Below are positions 1 to 7,660 of a stretch of 12,135 nt of DNA, piece by piece. Within the stretch, counting starts at the first letter, position 1, and the number at the start of each line of letters is the position of its first letter. The position numbers and the translations under genes are program-made. This DNA comes from Gammaproteobacteria bacterium (GTDB lineage Bacteria > Pseudomonadota > Gammaproteobacteria > Pseudomonadales > Pseudohongiellaceae), in assembly GCA_016762995.1 (NCBI GenBank), contig JAESUT010000030.1, positions 2,582 through 14,716 of the forward strand, written 5' to 3'. The notes beneath the pieces were generated by a model. It made no database searches. It was not told where the DNA came from and was given only the letters and a program-made list of their open reading frames with translations.

Positions 1-1277
1 TCATCACGGCCGTAAAACTTCGAATCCATTAGGTAGCCTAGTCGGGAAGAAGGCGTCTGTGCGTACAGCTTGGTATAACTCAACAGAAAATCTCTTGTCG
101 CCTCGAAATCTTCAGCGCTCAGTCCACTCTCAACCAGCACCGCCAGCTCTTTCACAATCATGCGCAGAGCAAAATGGGCATGACCGATTTCTATATCTGC
201 CAACTCGGGATACTGCTGACGTAACTGTGCGGCAATCTGTACCGGGCGTACCCACATGGAAAAATAATTCGACGAGCGCGGCACGCCAGAAGGTGGCAAC
301 ATATTTCGTCCACCATTCTCATACCATTCGATATACGAGTAGTCGCCGTAATTCATTGAGCGCTGTTCACGGATTTTCTCGTACAAGCGCGAGTAGGACT
401 TACGGTGTTCACCCAGATAGGAATTCGCCACCATCAATGCGGCAAAATCATCGTCGGCACGTGTCAGGTTCAGCGGAAAGCCGGTGAAAATAACTGAACC
501 GAAGGCACCCTCCTTCGCCACTATCTCTACCTCGATGCCATTCGGCGTTCTTGCCACACCCGGTTCGGGAAGTAGCGGCGTAGTATCGGGTAATGTAGCC
601 ATGTCCCGTACTAACTGTTGCAAGAATCCATCGCTGTAGTTACCCGCAATACCTATTGTCAGATTATTTTTGGTGAACAGTTGCTGGTAGTGTGCTTTCA
701 CGTCAACAAGAGTGATATTACCGACTCCTTCTGACGTGCCCTGCTTCATGTGCTGGTAATTATTTCCGCGAAACAGCAGATCTTCCAATGCCACCTTGCT
801 GTAGTCCTCGTCCGAGGAAGCGCGAATCACCTGATCCACATAGTTCAGCTGATTCACCATCACGCGGGAAAAATCATCTTCGGAAAAGCGCGGAGTTAAG
901 ATTAAGCCTTTTAGAATCGGATAAAACTCATCCAGATAATCCTGATGCACTTCGAAGGAGAACACGGTGACTTCCTTATCGGAATTGACGCCATAGCGCG
1001 CCGCCATGGGATAGATGCGATCCTGTATGTCGCTGTAGCTCAGCTCGCGCGTACCGCCCTGCACCACCAGCTCAGACACCGCTTGATTAATGCCCTCCTT
1101 GCCCTGCTCATCACTAATGGAGCCATTCTTAAACATCAGCTTGATGACTACTTTATTGGAGTTCGGCAGCTTCAGCTCCACCAGCTCTTGGGAAAAAGTG
1201 GGCAGCGAAAACACCGCACAAACAGAAAAGAAAAGTGCAGCGAAAAATGTTTTTCTAGCACTAAGAAGTGAATTCAT
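1..1277 (-). CDS. M16 family peptidase-like protein, non-catalytic partner subunit (3' end beyond window)
   Basis: Probable periplasmic partner of the adjacent M16 zinc peptidase; 425 codons lie in the window and the C-terminus is cut off by the left edge. Translation from ATG 1277 gives a Sec-type signal (MNSLLSARKTFFAALFFSV, mature end probably near residue 28-31) followed by an M16 fold. Where the active family has HxxEH this protein has A66-V-S-E69-L70, so both zinc histidines are missing. The later domain keeps the R-x-x-R-x-x-x-Y pattern (R303, R306, Y310, in REQRSMNYGDYSY) that in two-subunit M16 enzymes comes from the inactive partner and helps bind substrate. The start overlaps the stop of the upstream gene (TGATG), which implies translational coupling and roughly equal amounts of the two subunits. 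Family assignment is firm; the substrate is unknown. Confidence 0.9.
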   Translation of the reverse strand, partial: MNSLLSARKTFFAALFFSVCAVFSLPTFSQELVELKLPNSNKVVIKLMFKNGSISDEQGKEGINQAVSELVVQGGTRELSYSDIQDRIYPMAARYGVNSDKEVTVFSFEVHQDYLDEFYPILKGLILTPRFSEDDFSRVMVNQLNYVDQVIRASSDEDYSKVALEDLLFRGNNYQHMKQGTSEGVGNITLVDVKAHYQQLFTKNNLTIGIAGNYSDGFLQQLVRDMATLPDTTPLLPEPGVARTPNGIEVEIVAKEGAFGSVIFTGFPLNLTRADDDFAALMVANSYLGEHRKSYSRLYEKIREQRSMNYGDYSYIEWYENGGRNMLPPSGVPRSSNYFSMWVRPVQIAAQLRQQYPELADIEIGHAHFALRMIVKELAVLVESGLSAEDFEATRDFLLSYTKLYAQTPSSRLGYLMDSKFYGRD

Positions 1278-2701
1278 CAGAGCACTCCTCCGACATCATC
1301 TTCACTGATAGTGGCAATCGTTAAACCGCTCTCGACGAAGTATTTCGCCGCAACGTCTTTCAGGTCATCCACACTCACCCTGTCATATTGAGCATATAGT
1401 CTGTTAATGGACTCGGGCTCGCCGGTCAGCATGATGTAGTGAGCCAGAGAATTAGCAATAGCCGCCGGATTGTCGATGCTCATCGCGAAGCTATATTTCA
1501 GATTCGACTTCACACTGCTCAGCGTAGCTAGATCGACGCCATCTGTGCGCACCGCATCGATCGCATTCACAATCTCATCTTTCACATATTGCATATCCGC
1601 CTTGTCGATCAGCGAGGCATCAATGCTAAACAGGCTAGGGTCGCGTGAGTCGCCAGCACCACCGCCAATAAATCGTACTTTTTGTTCTTCCAACACAAGC
1701 TTTCGGTAGAGCGGCGAGGTGTTCGAAAACAGAATTTGCGAGAGCACGTCCAATGCCGGCATGTCGATCTCAGTGTCACTGAAAGCCGGACCTTTGTAAT
1801 TCAGGCTAATGTGAGGAGGAATCGCCCCGTTTTGCAAATGCACGCGTCGCGTGGCCGATTGAGTCGGCTCAACCGGCACATTCGATATATAGCTTCCCGT
1901 CTGCCAGTCTCCATAATATGTTTCCGCTAGATCATTCACCCGCTCTGGAGTCACATCGCCGACGACAACAAGGGTTGCGTATTCCGGCCGATAAAAACGC
2001 TTAAAAAACTGCAGTGAGTACTCGTATTGATTCGGCATATCGACGATGTCGTCGAAGAAGCCCATCGTGGTGTGTTTGTAGGTATGTATGTCGTAAGCCG
2101 TGTCCCTAGTCATTTCACTCAGCTGCTGATAAGGGCTAGCAAAGTTCTTCGTGTACTCTCCTTTCACCGCGCCTGCTTCAGTTTTAAAATCGTGCTCGGA
2201 ATAATTAAGATTCATCATCCGATCCGACTCCAGCTCGAACATCAAGTCCAGACGCGCCACATTTCCGGTCATGTGATAGACCGTGCGATCGTTTGACGTA
2301 TTAGCATTAGCGGAGGCACCGACGGACTTCAAGGCATCTGAATAGGCATCCGTCGGATACTTGTCGGTGCCGCGGAACATCATATGCTCGAAGAAGTGCG
2401 CGAAGCCCGTCACTCCCTCTTCCACTTCATCGCGGGCGCCGACCCTGACCACTGTGTAAAACGCGACAGTACCCGGGCTTTCAAAGGGCACTGTGACCAC
2501 ATTCAGGCCGTTGGCGAGCTGGTGTTGGTAAATTGGGTTGGGGAGAATCTTGTTAACGACTGTTGCTGCATCGGCTACGCTGTCCGCTATGGCCGGTGGA
2601 GTTACAGAGGAGGCAGTCGATTCGAGCGGGCTGTTATCGCTACAGGCAACTAGCAAAGAAATGGCGAGAATCGCGCTGATTTTGATGATATTGATAGGCA
2701 T
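1277..2701 (-). CDS. M16 family zinc metallopeptidase, lipoprotein, catalytic subunit
   Basis: Peptidase of the pitrilysin/insulinase-like M16 family, 474 aa, a usual length for the two-subunit bacterial type. The N-terminus is a lipoprotein signal with lipobox LVAC (Cys20), so the mature enzyme should be anchored to a membrane facing the periplasm. The inverted zinc motif H102-F-F-E105-H106 is intact in GFAHFFEHMMFRGT, and the distal glutamates E175 and E182 (EAGAVKGEY) fit the third zinc ligand position about 76 residues downstream. The middle and C-terminal part carries the second M16 domain (FYRPEYATLVVVGDV near 235-250). Start ATG 2701 is preceded by a modest GAG-type ribosome site. It is the first gene of an operon with the metal-deficient M16 partner, which overlaps its stop by one base. 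Likely role: degradation of peptides in the envelope; the specific substrate cannot be inferred. Confidence 0.93.
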   Translation of the reverse strand: MPINIIKISAILAISLLVACSDNSPLESTASSVTPPAIADSVADAATVVNKILPNPIYQHQLANGLNVVTVPFESPGTVAFYTVVRVGARDEVEEGVTGFAHFFEHMMFRGTDKYPTDAYSDALKSVGASANANTSNDRTVYHMTGNVARLDLMFELESDRMMNLNYSEHDFKTEAGAVKGEYTKNFASPYQQLSEMTRDTAYDIHTYKHTTMGFFDDIVDMPNQYEYSLQFFKRFYRPEYATLVVVGDVTPERVNDLAETYYGDWQTGSYISNVPVEPTQSATRRVHLQNGAIPPHISLNYKGPAFSDTEIDMPALDVLSQILFSNTSPLYRKLVLEEQKVRFIGGGAGDSRDPSLFSIDASLIDKADMQYVKDEIVNAIDAVRTDGVDLATLSSVKSNLKYSFAMSIDNPAAIANSLAHYIMLTGEPESINRLYAQYDRVSVDDLKDVAAKYFVESGLTIATISEDDVGGVL

Positions 2702-2913
2702 ATGTCACTCTGATTCGGTGGCTCGAGGCAGAGGCTAGGATAAAAGCTAGCTCCCGCTAAGTCTACGAATTCTTTGTCGGTGTTACTCTCCTAGCCGCCC
2801 CTTATCCACCTTCTTATCCACTGTCATTCTCGCCACAATCTCTGGCAGAAATTTGAATCAATTGAAGCGCAGCTAAATGGTATCAGAGACAGTTCCAGCC
2901 GTTGTCGCCACGT
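2702..2913. other. Intergenic region upstream of the M16 operon
   Basis: This 212-base gap between the TetR gene and the M16 operon, both on the minus strand, must hold the M16 promoter, but I see no convincing -35/-10 pair. It contains a 9-base direct repeat CTTATCCAC (2801-2809 and 2813-2821) resembling DnaA boxes. The repeat sits inside a 14-codon minus-strand reading frame (ATG 2827 to TAA 2783). No clear terminator follows the TetR gene, so read-through from tetR into the M16 genes is possible. Confidence 0.4.
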
Positions 2914-3528
2914 TCATTTTTTGGATGTACCATCAATTGATTTGAAAAAAATTGCTGCAACCTCTGAAATCTGGCGCCTAAACGCGGCCATGGAAGTGGC
3001 TTGCTTCTTAAGCCCGCCAATTGAAGACATAAGCAGGTGAACAAAAGCTAAAGGCTTCATAGGCATGTCCGAAGACGCAAGCTCTCCATTTAAGAGAGCT
3101 TCTTCTAGTGCTTGCGCCAAGATCTTTTCTAACCGAGCTTGCCCTTTCTTTATAAGATCGGTTCCTAGGTTACTACTAATATCCATTAACTCAGCACCAT
3201 GTGGAGACTGTGCAATTGGCTCATAAAGGATTTTTTCGAAGGCAAGTATCGCGGCAGTGATGCGCTCCGCTATTGAGCCACCTCCGGATAATGTAGATAT
3301 AGCCTTGTCGATACCCTGATTAAGCCTGAATAAAACGACCCCACTGAAGAGGTCTTCCTTGTTATCAAACATGAGATAGAGAGCGGGCCGAGATACCCCC
3401 GCTGCCTGCGCGATGTCGTTCATGGCTGTTCGTCGAAATCCGTATTGCGCAAAAACATCAGCCGCGACTGCGAACACAGCATCACGCTTTTCATCTTTTT
3501 GTAACTTACTACCTTTAACTCGTTTCAT
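2914..3528 (-). CDS. TetR/AcrR family transcriptional regulator
   Basis: DNA-binding repressor-type protein of 204 aa, typical for the family. Residues about 15-61 form the TetR N-terminal helix-turn-helix domain: FAQYGFRRTAMNDIAQAAGV leads into the recognition helix SRPALYLMF (46-54), then DNKEDLF. The remainder is the variable, all-helical ligand-binding and dimerisation domain, which gives no clue to the ligand. Start ATG 3528 is the first possible start, since an in-frame TGA lies a few codons upstream; its ribosome site is poor. The gene is divergent from the molybdenum hydroxylase genes with a 236-base shared control region, so by the usual logic of this family it probably represses itself and the oxidase operon until an inducer binds. 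A role in the minus-strand M16 operon is possible but less likely. Confidence 0.9.
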   Translation of the reverse strand: MKRVKGSKLQKDEKRDAVFAVAADVFAQYGFRRTAMNDIAQAAGVSRPALYLMFDNKEDLFSGVVLFRLNQGIDKAISTLSGGGSIAERITAAILAFEKILYEPIAQSPHGAELMDISSNLGTDLIKKGQARLEKILAQALEEALLNGELASSDMPMKPLAFVHLLMSSIGGLKKQATSMAAFRRQISEVAAIFFKSIDGTSKK

Positions 3529-3572
3529 ATCTAGCAGTTTAGCTCAGTTTTTCTGCACATTCATCATACACC

Positions 3573-3608
3573 TTGACATTTTGTATCTATTTTGTCATTT
3601 TGTATAAA
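3573..3608. promoter_or_regulatory. Candidate TetR operator and overlapping promoter elements
   Basis: In the divergent tetR/oxidase control region an AT-rich block holds inverted arms TGACA (3574-3578) and TGTCA (3593-3597) separated by 14 bases, and a 10-base direct repeat CATTTTGTAT (3577-3586 and 3596-3605) with a related copy between. A plus-strand promoter could use TTGTAT (3581-3586) and TATAAA (3603-3608), 16 bases apart. A minus-strand -10 TATGAT lies at 3568-3563 for tetR. A bound repressor here would block both directions. This is inference from layout; no footprint or homologous operator is known to me. Confidence 0.4.
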
Positions 3609-3753
3609 AATTGGCATGCTTCTCATATCCAGCTTACAGAATTTTCCGAGGTAGTGTAGACGTAAGGCCAAAGCGTTATTCGATAGTCTAGCTTGCCGAG
3701 TAACGTTGAGAGCACCCCAGTGTTCTCCTTTATCTAATCAGTAAATGCTTTCT

Positions 3754-3758
3754 AGGAG
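3754..3758 (+). promoter_or_regulatory. Ribosome binding site of the [2Fe-2S] subunit gene
   Basis: AGGAG lies six bases before ATG 3765, a near-ideal Shine-Dalgarno site that fixes this start. Confidence 0.8.
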
Positions 3759-3764
3759 CGAGTA

Positions 3765-4277
3765 ATGGCGGTATTAATAGTAAATGGCACTCGGGAGGAA
3801 ATTGACATTGACCCTTCGACGCCTCTCTTATGGGCCCTCAGGGAAAAATTAGCACTTACCGGCACCAAATTTGGTTGCGGTATTGCGCAGTGTGGCGCCT
3901 GCACGGTACATGTCGATGGCAAGCCAATTCGGTCATGCAGTACGCCTATTTCAGCTGTGGAAGGGAAAAACATAACAACGATTGAGGGGCTGGCACCAAG
4001 TAGCGAAGAGCTGCACCCTCTGCAGAGTGCATGGATTGAACACCAGGTTCCGCAATGCGGCTACTGTCAGTCGGGACAATTGATGTCTGCGGCGGCACTA
4101 TTGGCCAGTAACCCGAACCCAAGTGATGCTGATATCGATAGCGCCATGCGCGGCAATATCTGTCGCTGCGGCATGTACGGCCGTATCCGTCAGGCCATTA
4201 AGAGCACGGCGGCTTATTACGAAGTGGCGAGCACCTCTGAATCAACTGACCAAGCACTGGAGGTGAGCGGTGAATAA
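3765..4277 (+). CDS. Molybdenum hydroxylase small subunit, 2x[2Fe-2S] (IorA/CoxS type)
   Basis: Electron-transfer subunit of a xanthine-oxidase-family molybdenum hydroxylase, 170 aa, normal length. The N-terminal plant-type ferredoxin domain has cysteines C38, C43, C46 and C58 ([18 protein letters not shown]). The C-terminal helical domain carries the second cluster at C98, C101, C133 and C135 (QCGYCQSGQ and [10 protein letters not shown]); Q97 beside C98 is the conserved residue next to the molybdenum cofactor. All eight ligands are present. It has no signal peptide of its own, so it probably folds with its cofactors in the cytoplasm and is carried out with the Tat-tagged large subunit, whose GTG start lies inside its last codons (8-base overlap). 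This is the first gene of the operon. Its electron acceptor is not encoded nearby; cytochrome c is the usual acceptor in the IorAB branch. Confidence 0.95.
   Translation: MAVLIVNGTREEIDIDPSTPLLWALREKLALTGTKFGCGIAQCGACTVHVDGKPIRSCSTPISAVEGKNITTIEGLAPSSEELHPLQSAWIEHQVPQCGYCQSGQLMSAAALLASNPNPSDADIDSAMRGNICRCGMYGRIRQAIKSTAAYYEVASTSESTDQALEVSGE
4259..4264 (+). promoter_or_regulatory. Ribosome binding site that selects a GTG start
   Basis: GGAGGT lies five bases before GTG 4270 and settles the start of the large subunit. The nearby ATG 4278 is out of frame and meets TAG after two codons. Confidence 0.8.
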
Positions 4278-6534
4278 ATGGACTAGAAGGGCATTTCTAA
4301 GCACAGGCGTTATCGCTGGCACCGGTCTCGTTGTAGGAATTTCAATACGCCCAGGAAATCGGGCGCAAGGCCTCAATGAATTGATGGCCGGTGAGAACGA
4401 AACCCTCGTACACGCCTATATTAAAATCGATGCGGACAATGTTGTTACTGCCATTATCCCCCACTCTGAAATGGGACAGGGCATCCATACCTCACTAGCG
4501 CAAATGGTGGCGGATGAGCTCGATGCCGACTGGGACCTCGTGCGTGCCGAAGAGGCTCCAGCACTTGATGAATATGCAAATTACGCTGTAGGCAAAGGGT
4601 TCTTAATGCCGGGCGCAAAGTTCCCAGACATAATTGTTCCATCAATCGATGGCGCCCTGATGCAAATCGCCGATGTATTGAATCTACAAATAACTGGTGG
4701 AAGCGGCAGCATTCGCTTTACTGGAGAACTGGGATCACGAATCGCTGGAGCCGCGACTAGGCAGTTGCTAGTTCAGGCAGCGGCGGAAGCATGGCAGGTT
4801 CCTGTCGGCGAAATCGAAACAGTAAAAAGCCACCTCATTCACAGGGCAAGTTCTCGCAATGAACCTTACGCCGCGTTCGCCGCTGCCGCCGCCACAATGA
4901 CACCGTCATATACGCCCAAATTGAAACGGCAAGACCAGTTCAAGATTATGGGTCAGCACGTGCAGCGCTTTGACATCCCTTCCAAAGTTGATGGCACTGC
5001 ACAATTTGCATTGGATGTACGCTTACCCGACATGCTGTATGCAACCATAACGCGATCACCAGTTTTTGGGGGCACTCTAGTAAGTACTAAGGACGAGGCC
5101 GCTCGCGCCATAAGTGGCGTAGTTGATGTTATTGAACTGCCACCCATAGAATCGGACGACATGGTTGGAGGTTTCTCTGCGGGCGGATCAGTCGCGGTCC
5201 TTGCCGACGGCTACTGGCCTGCCATACAAGGTCTCAAAGCACTTGAAATAGAGTGGGACAGTGCCGGCAATGAGTCTGTATCCAGCGATAAGATCTTCGC
5301 TCAATTTGATGCGGACATTAGTGCGGCGCAAGAACGGAAAACTGACTCCTCAATCGGTGACGCTGATAGTGTGTTCGATAGCGCAGCAAACATTATTTCA
5401 GCAGATTATCGCGTCCCCTACCTAGCTCACACCTGTATGGAGCCCTTGAATGCAACGGCAGAAGTTAAAGATGGCCGCTGTGAGATATGGATTGGCTGCC
5501 AGAACCCTCTAGGATTCCGACAAGCCGTCGCCGATGCGCTGAAAATCGATGCAGAGAAAGTCACCCTACATAATCAATTTATGGGTGGTGGTTTCGGACG
5601 CAAAGCGCGTCCTGACTATGCTATTCAGGCAGCGCTTGTAGCGCAACATGCCGGGCGACCAGTACAACTCATCTGGTCTCGCGAGGAAGACATTCGCCAA
5701 GACTTTTATCGCCCCGCCGTTCAAAGCCGCTTCCGTGCCGCATTGGACAACGATGGCAACCCCATAGCATGGGAGAACACTTACGTAGATAAACACGAGC
5801 CGATTGAAGCGCCGCTAATTCCTTATGCAATTCCTAGCCAAAACATTGGCTATGTCGCCAGCCCTACTCATGTTCCCTTCGGAGCCTGGCGTAGTGTGGA
5901 TCACTCGCAACATGGGTTTTTCACTGAGTCCTTCATCGATGAAGTTGCAGTGGCTGCAGGCAAAGATCCTTATGCGTATCGTGCCAGCCTCCTGAGCAAC
6001 CACCCTCGCCATTTGGCAGTGCTTGAGAGAGTAGCTACGGAGGCACAATGGGATCGCCCACTCGCAGAAGGTCGAGGACGCGGCATCTCACTCCAAGAAT
6101 CGTTTGGAACGCTTGTCGCCCAAGTTGTTGAGGTAACAATTGTTGACGGCGATATGAGTGTGGATCGAGTTGTAGCCGTAATCGACGCAGGCTTCGCAAT
6201 TTCCCCTGATGGCATCACCGCGCAGGTCGAGTCAGCCATTATCTATGGCCTAACAGCTGCACTCTATGGCGAGATAACAATCGAGAACGGTGCAGTTATG
6301 CAGAGCAACTTCCATGACTATGAAGCTGTGCGCATGGACAAAGCACCGACCATCGAAACCCACATCATCAATAGCGGGCACGCCATGGGAGGAGCTGGTG
6401 AACCTGGTACACCGGGAATCGCACCGGCGTTGGCAAATGCAGTATTCGATGCCACTGGCATACGGGTTAGAAATTTACCGCTGAATCAGTTCAATCTTCG
6501 CTTTGGCGTAGAGGACACTGGGCTGGCTGGCTAG
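4270..6534 (+). CDS. Molybdenum hydroxylase large subunit, Tat-exported (IorB type, isoquinoline 1-oxidoreductase-like)
   Basis: Molybdopterin-binding catalytic subunit of the xanthine oxidase family, 754 aa, in the range of IorB-like proteins. The N-terminus has a twin-arginine signal (T5-R6-R7-A-F-L, then a hydrophobic stretch to about residue 25), so the finished enzyme is expected in the periplasm. Family landmarks: MGQG near 68-71, the aldehyde-oxidase a/b hammerhead around 235-330, HTCMEP near 387-392, the cofactor loop GGGFGRK at 439-445, and GGAGEPGTP with E711 as the predicted catalytic glutamate. Enzymes of this kind insert a water-derived oxygen into an N-heteroaromatic ring or oxidise an aldehyde and pass electrons to the [2Fe-2S] subunit. 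The GTG start overlaps the small-subunit stop by 8 bases, indicating coupled translation. No FAD subunit or maturation factor is adjacent. Family and export are confident; the substrate is open. Confidence 0.93.
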   Translation: MNKWTRRAFLSTGVIAGTGLVVGISIRPGNRAQGLNELMAGENETLVHAYIKIDADNVVTAIIPHSEMGQGIHTSLAQMVADELDADWDLVRAEEAPALDEYANYAVGKGFLMPGAKFPDIIVPSIDGALMQIADVLNLQITGGSGSIRFTGELGSRIAGAATRQLLVQAAAEAWQVPVGEIETVKSHLIHRASSRNEPYAAFAAAAATMTPSYTPKLKRQDQFKIMGQHVQRFDIPSKVDGTAQFALDVRLPDMLYATITRSPVFGGTLVSTKDEAARAISGVVDVIELPPIESDDMVGGFSAGGSVAVLADGYWPAIQGLKALEIEWDSAGNESVSSDKIFAQFDADISAAQERKTDSSIGDADSVFDSAANIISADYRVPYLAHTCMEPLNATAEVKDGRCEIWIGCQNPLGFRQAVADALKIDAEKVTLHNQFMGGGFGRKARPDYAIQAALVAQHAGRPVQLIWSREEDIRQDFYRPAVQSRFRAALDNDGNPIAWENTYVDKHEPIEAPLIPYAIPSQNIGYVASPTHVPFGAWRSVDHSQHGFFTESFIDEVAVAAGKDPYAYRASLLSNHPRHLAVLERVATEAQWDRPLAEGRGRGISLQESFGTLVAQVVEVTIVDGDMSVDRVVAVIDAGFAISPDGITAQVESAIIYGLTAALYGEITIENGAVMQSNFHDYEAVRMDKAPTIETHIINSGHAMGGAGEPGTPGIAPALANAVFDATGIRVRNLPLNQFNLRFGVEDTGLAG

Positions 6535-6549
6535 GCCGGCACGAGCTCC

Positions 6550-6589
6550 AAAAAAGGTTGTGAGCATTGCCGCTCACAACCTTTTTTTT
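6550..6589. terminator. Strong rho-independent terminator, probably bidirectional
   Basis: A 10-base GC-containing stem (GGTTGTGAGC 6556-6565 with GCTCACAACC 6572-6581) and a 6-base loop are flanked by six A on the left and eight T on the right. It lies 15 bases after the oxidase stop codon. The A and T runs let it work in both directions, so it would also stop minus-strand transcription entering from 6600 onward. Confidence 0.93.
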
Positions 6590-6647
6590 GGGCCACGCAC
6601 GCTACAGATGCTTAGCTCACCCTGCAACACACCTTGATCTCTCCCTT

Positions 6648-6776
6648 TTAACGCACTTGCTCAGTCAACGAATCTATAAGCTCTCGCACACTTCTAATAG
6701 GCGACGTATCCCGACTAGGCAATGACTTCCCGAGTGGCGATAAGATCGTGAGTAAGTTAATCTGCACGCTCGAAAT
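6648..6776 (-). pseudogene. Possible remnant of a LysR-type regulator C-terminus
   Basis: This minus-strand frame, open for 42 codons between a TGA (6779-6777) and a TAA (6650-6648), ends in SPIRSVRELIDSLTEQVR, preceded by LPSRDT. The pattern P-S-R-x-x-S-P, then V-R-x-x-I-D-x-L-x-E-Q, resembles the last helix of LysR-family effector domains as I know them. There is no helix-turn-helix part and no suitable start, so if real it is the tail of a decayed gene that would have ended at the bidirectional terminator just beyond. The stretch is short and a chance resemblance is possible. Nothing else is identifiable in the 240-base gap before the cupin gene apart from that gene's own ribosome site. 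Confidence 0.3.
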
Positions 6777-6829
6777 TCAATTTGGATTCAGTCAGCAACA
6801 GTGAAGACCGCACACAAGGAAGATAAACC

Positions 6830-7396
6830 ATGAAAAATAGAACACTCAAGATTATGCTCAGCGCGACATTGCTGTGCGCTCTATCCCCCAATCTTTTTGC
6901 GCAGCGACCTACAGCCGCAACTCATGTATCACGCGCGGACATCATGACTGTCTTCGAACACATGGGAGAGACCATCGACCAACAAATTCGAGTGGTTGAT
7001 ATCGGCGATGAAGTAAATGTCGGCGTTGGAATTTTACAACGCAAAGGTAATCGCACCGAAGGCGAGGTGGTGAATGCGATTGTGCATCATCACATCACTG
7101 AGGTGTATTACGTATTATCAGGCTCTGGCACGCTCGTCACAGGAGGCGACATAAGCGGAGACATAGAATTCCCGGCCGATAATATCTCGGTTGTTGAGTT
7201 AATCGGTCCTAGTGGTAGCCGCACCGTCATCAATGGCCAGACAAGAACCATTTCGGCGGGTGATGTTGTTATCATACCCGCTGGCGTGCCTCATGGGTTC
7301 AGGAACATACAAGATCAGATTACCTACTTGAGCGTCCGTGTAGATCCAGACCAAGTGTTACCTACTGGGTATGAGCATCCTTCACTCGAAGAATAG
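6830..7396 (+). CDS. Exported single-domain cupin protein
   Basis: Small beta-barrel protein of 188 aa with a Sec signal peptide (MKNRTLKIMLSATLLCAL..., cleavage likely after LFA, residues 22-24), so it is probably periplasmic. Cupin motif 1 is H86-H-H-I-T-E91-VYYVLSGSG and motif 2 is GDVVIIPAGVPHGF with H155, giving a plausible His/Glu/His metal site. Cupins of this size include dioxygenases, isomerases and binding proteins, so the reaction is not assignable. Start ATG 6830 has AAGGA (6816-6820) nine bases upstream. The strong terminator at 6550-6589 separates it from the oxidase genes, so it must have its own promoter, which I could not locate. Sharing a compartment with the Tat-exported oxidase and lying directly downstream, it may process the oxidase product; this is inference. 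Confidence 0.88.
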   Translation: MKNRTLKIMLSATLLCALSPNLFAQRPTAATHVSRADIMTVFEHMGETIDQQIRVVDIGDEVNVGVGILQRKGNRTEGEVVNAIVHHHITEVYYVLSGSGTLVTGGDISGDIEFPADNISVVELIGPSGSRTVINGQTRTISAGDVVIIPAGVPHGFRNIQDQITYLSVRVDPDQVLPTGYEHPSLEE

Positions 7397-7421
7397 TGTT
7401 TAAAAAATAAGAGTGGTTGAT

Positions 7422-7462
7422 CAGAGTAAACATACAATTTTAATCGCCGTATGTTTGCTCTG
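7422..7462. other. Long hairpin downstream of the cupin gene
   Basis: Arms of 14 bases (CAGAGTAAACATAC 7422-7435 and GTATGTTTGCTCTG 7449-7462) pair fully with one G-U wobble around a 13-base loop. It begins 25 bases after the cupin stop. No T run follows, so it is not a standard intrinsic terminator; it could stabilise the mRNA 3' end or act in a factor-dependent stop. Confidence 0.6.
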
Positions 7463-7471
7463 CCCCTCGTA

Positions 7472-7660
7472 TCAATTCCCAGAATTCAGAAACCGAATCA
7501 ACTCCGCACTCACTGCATCGGTGCTATGTGGATTTTTCATCTCCCCACAGAACAAGACACAGCCTTTATAGGTTAGACTTACGAAGCGGGCATCAAGCTC
7601 TCGTGCAGGGCAACAATAGAGCGGGAGTCCCCTGAGTGAAATTTGAAAATTATAGAACTC
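7472..7660 (-). other. Start-less open frame, possible gene remnant
   Basis: Between the cupin and MFS genes a minus-strand frame stays open for 62 codons, running into the start of the MFS gene, and ends ELIRFLNSGN at TGA 7474-7472. Its composition looks protein-like (ARFVSLTYKGCVLF, then NPHSTDAVSAELIRFL), but the only ATG lies 22 codons from the end. It may be the tail of a decayed gene or a chance frame; a plus-strand frame is also open across much of the same interval. I do not recognise a family. Confidence 0.15.
7623..7627 (+). promoter_or_regulatory. Ribosome binding site supporting a GTG start for the MFS gene
   Basis: GGGAG lies eight bases before GTG 7636. No ATG in this frame occurs before residue 66, so the GTG start is needed to include the first membrane helix. 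Confidence 0.65.

Noticed and set aside
59..487. 142-codon plus-strand frame
   Set aside because: It is antisense to the M16 partner gene, whose minus-strand translation is continuous and family-like across the interval; the plus product has no recognisable domain.
3413..3607. 64-codon plus-strand frame across the tetR start
   Set aside because: It is antisense to the TetR helix-turn-helix region and runs into the AT-rich control region; no protein-like features.
4278..4286. ATG 4278 as start of the molybdenum hydroxylase large subunit
   Set aside because: It is out of frame with the protein and reads ATG GAC TAG; GTG 4270 with GGAGGT is the true start.
5566..6239. Minus-strand frames inside the molybdenum hydroxylase gene
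   Set aside because: Shadow frames of a gene with clear motifs throughout; no start signals or recognisable products.
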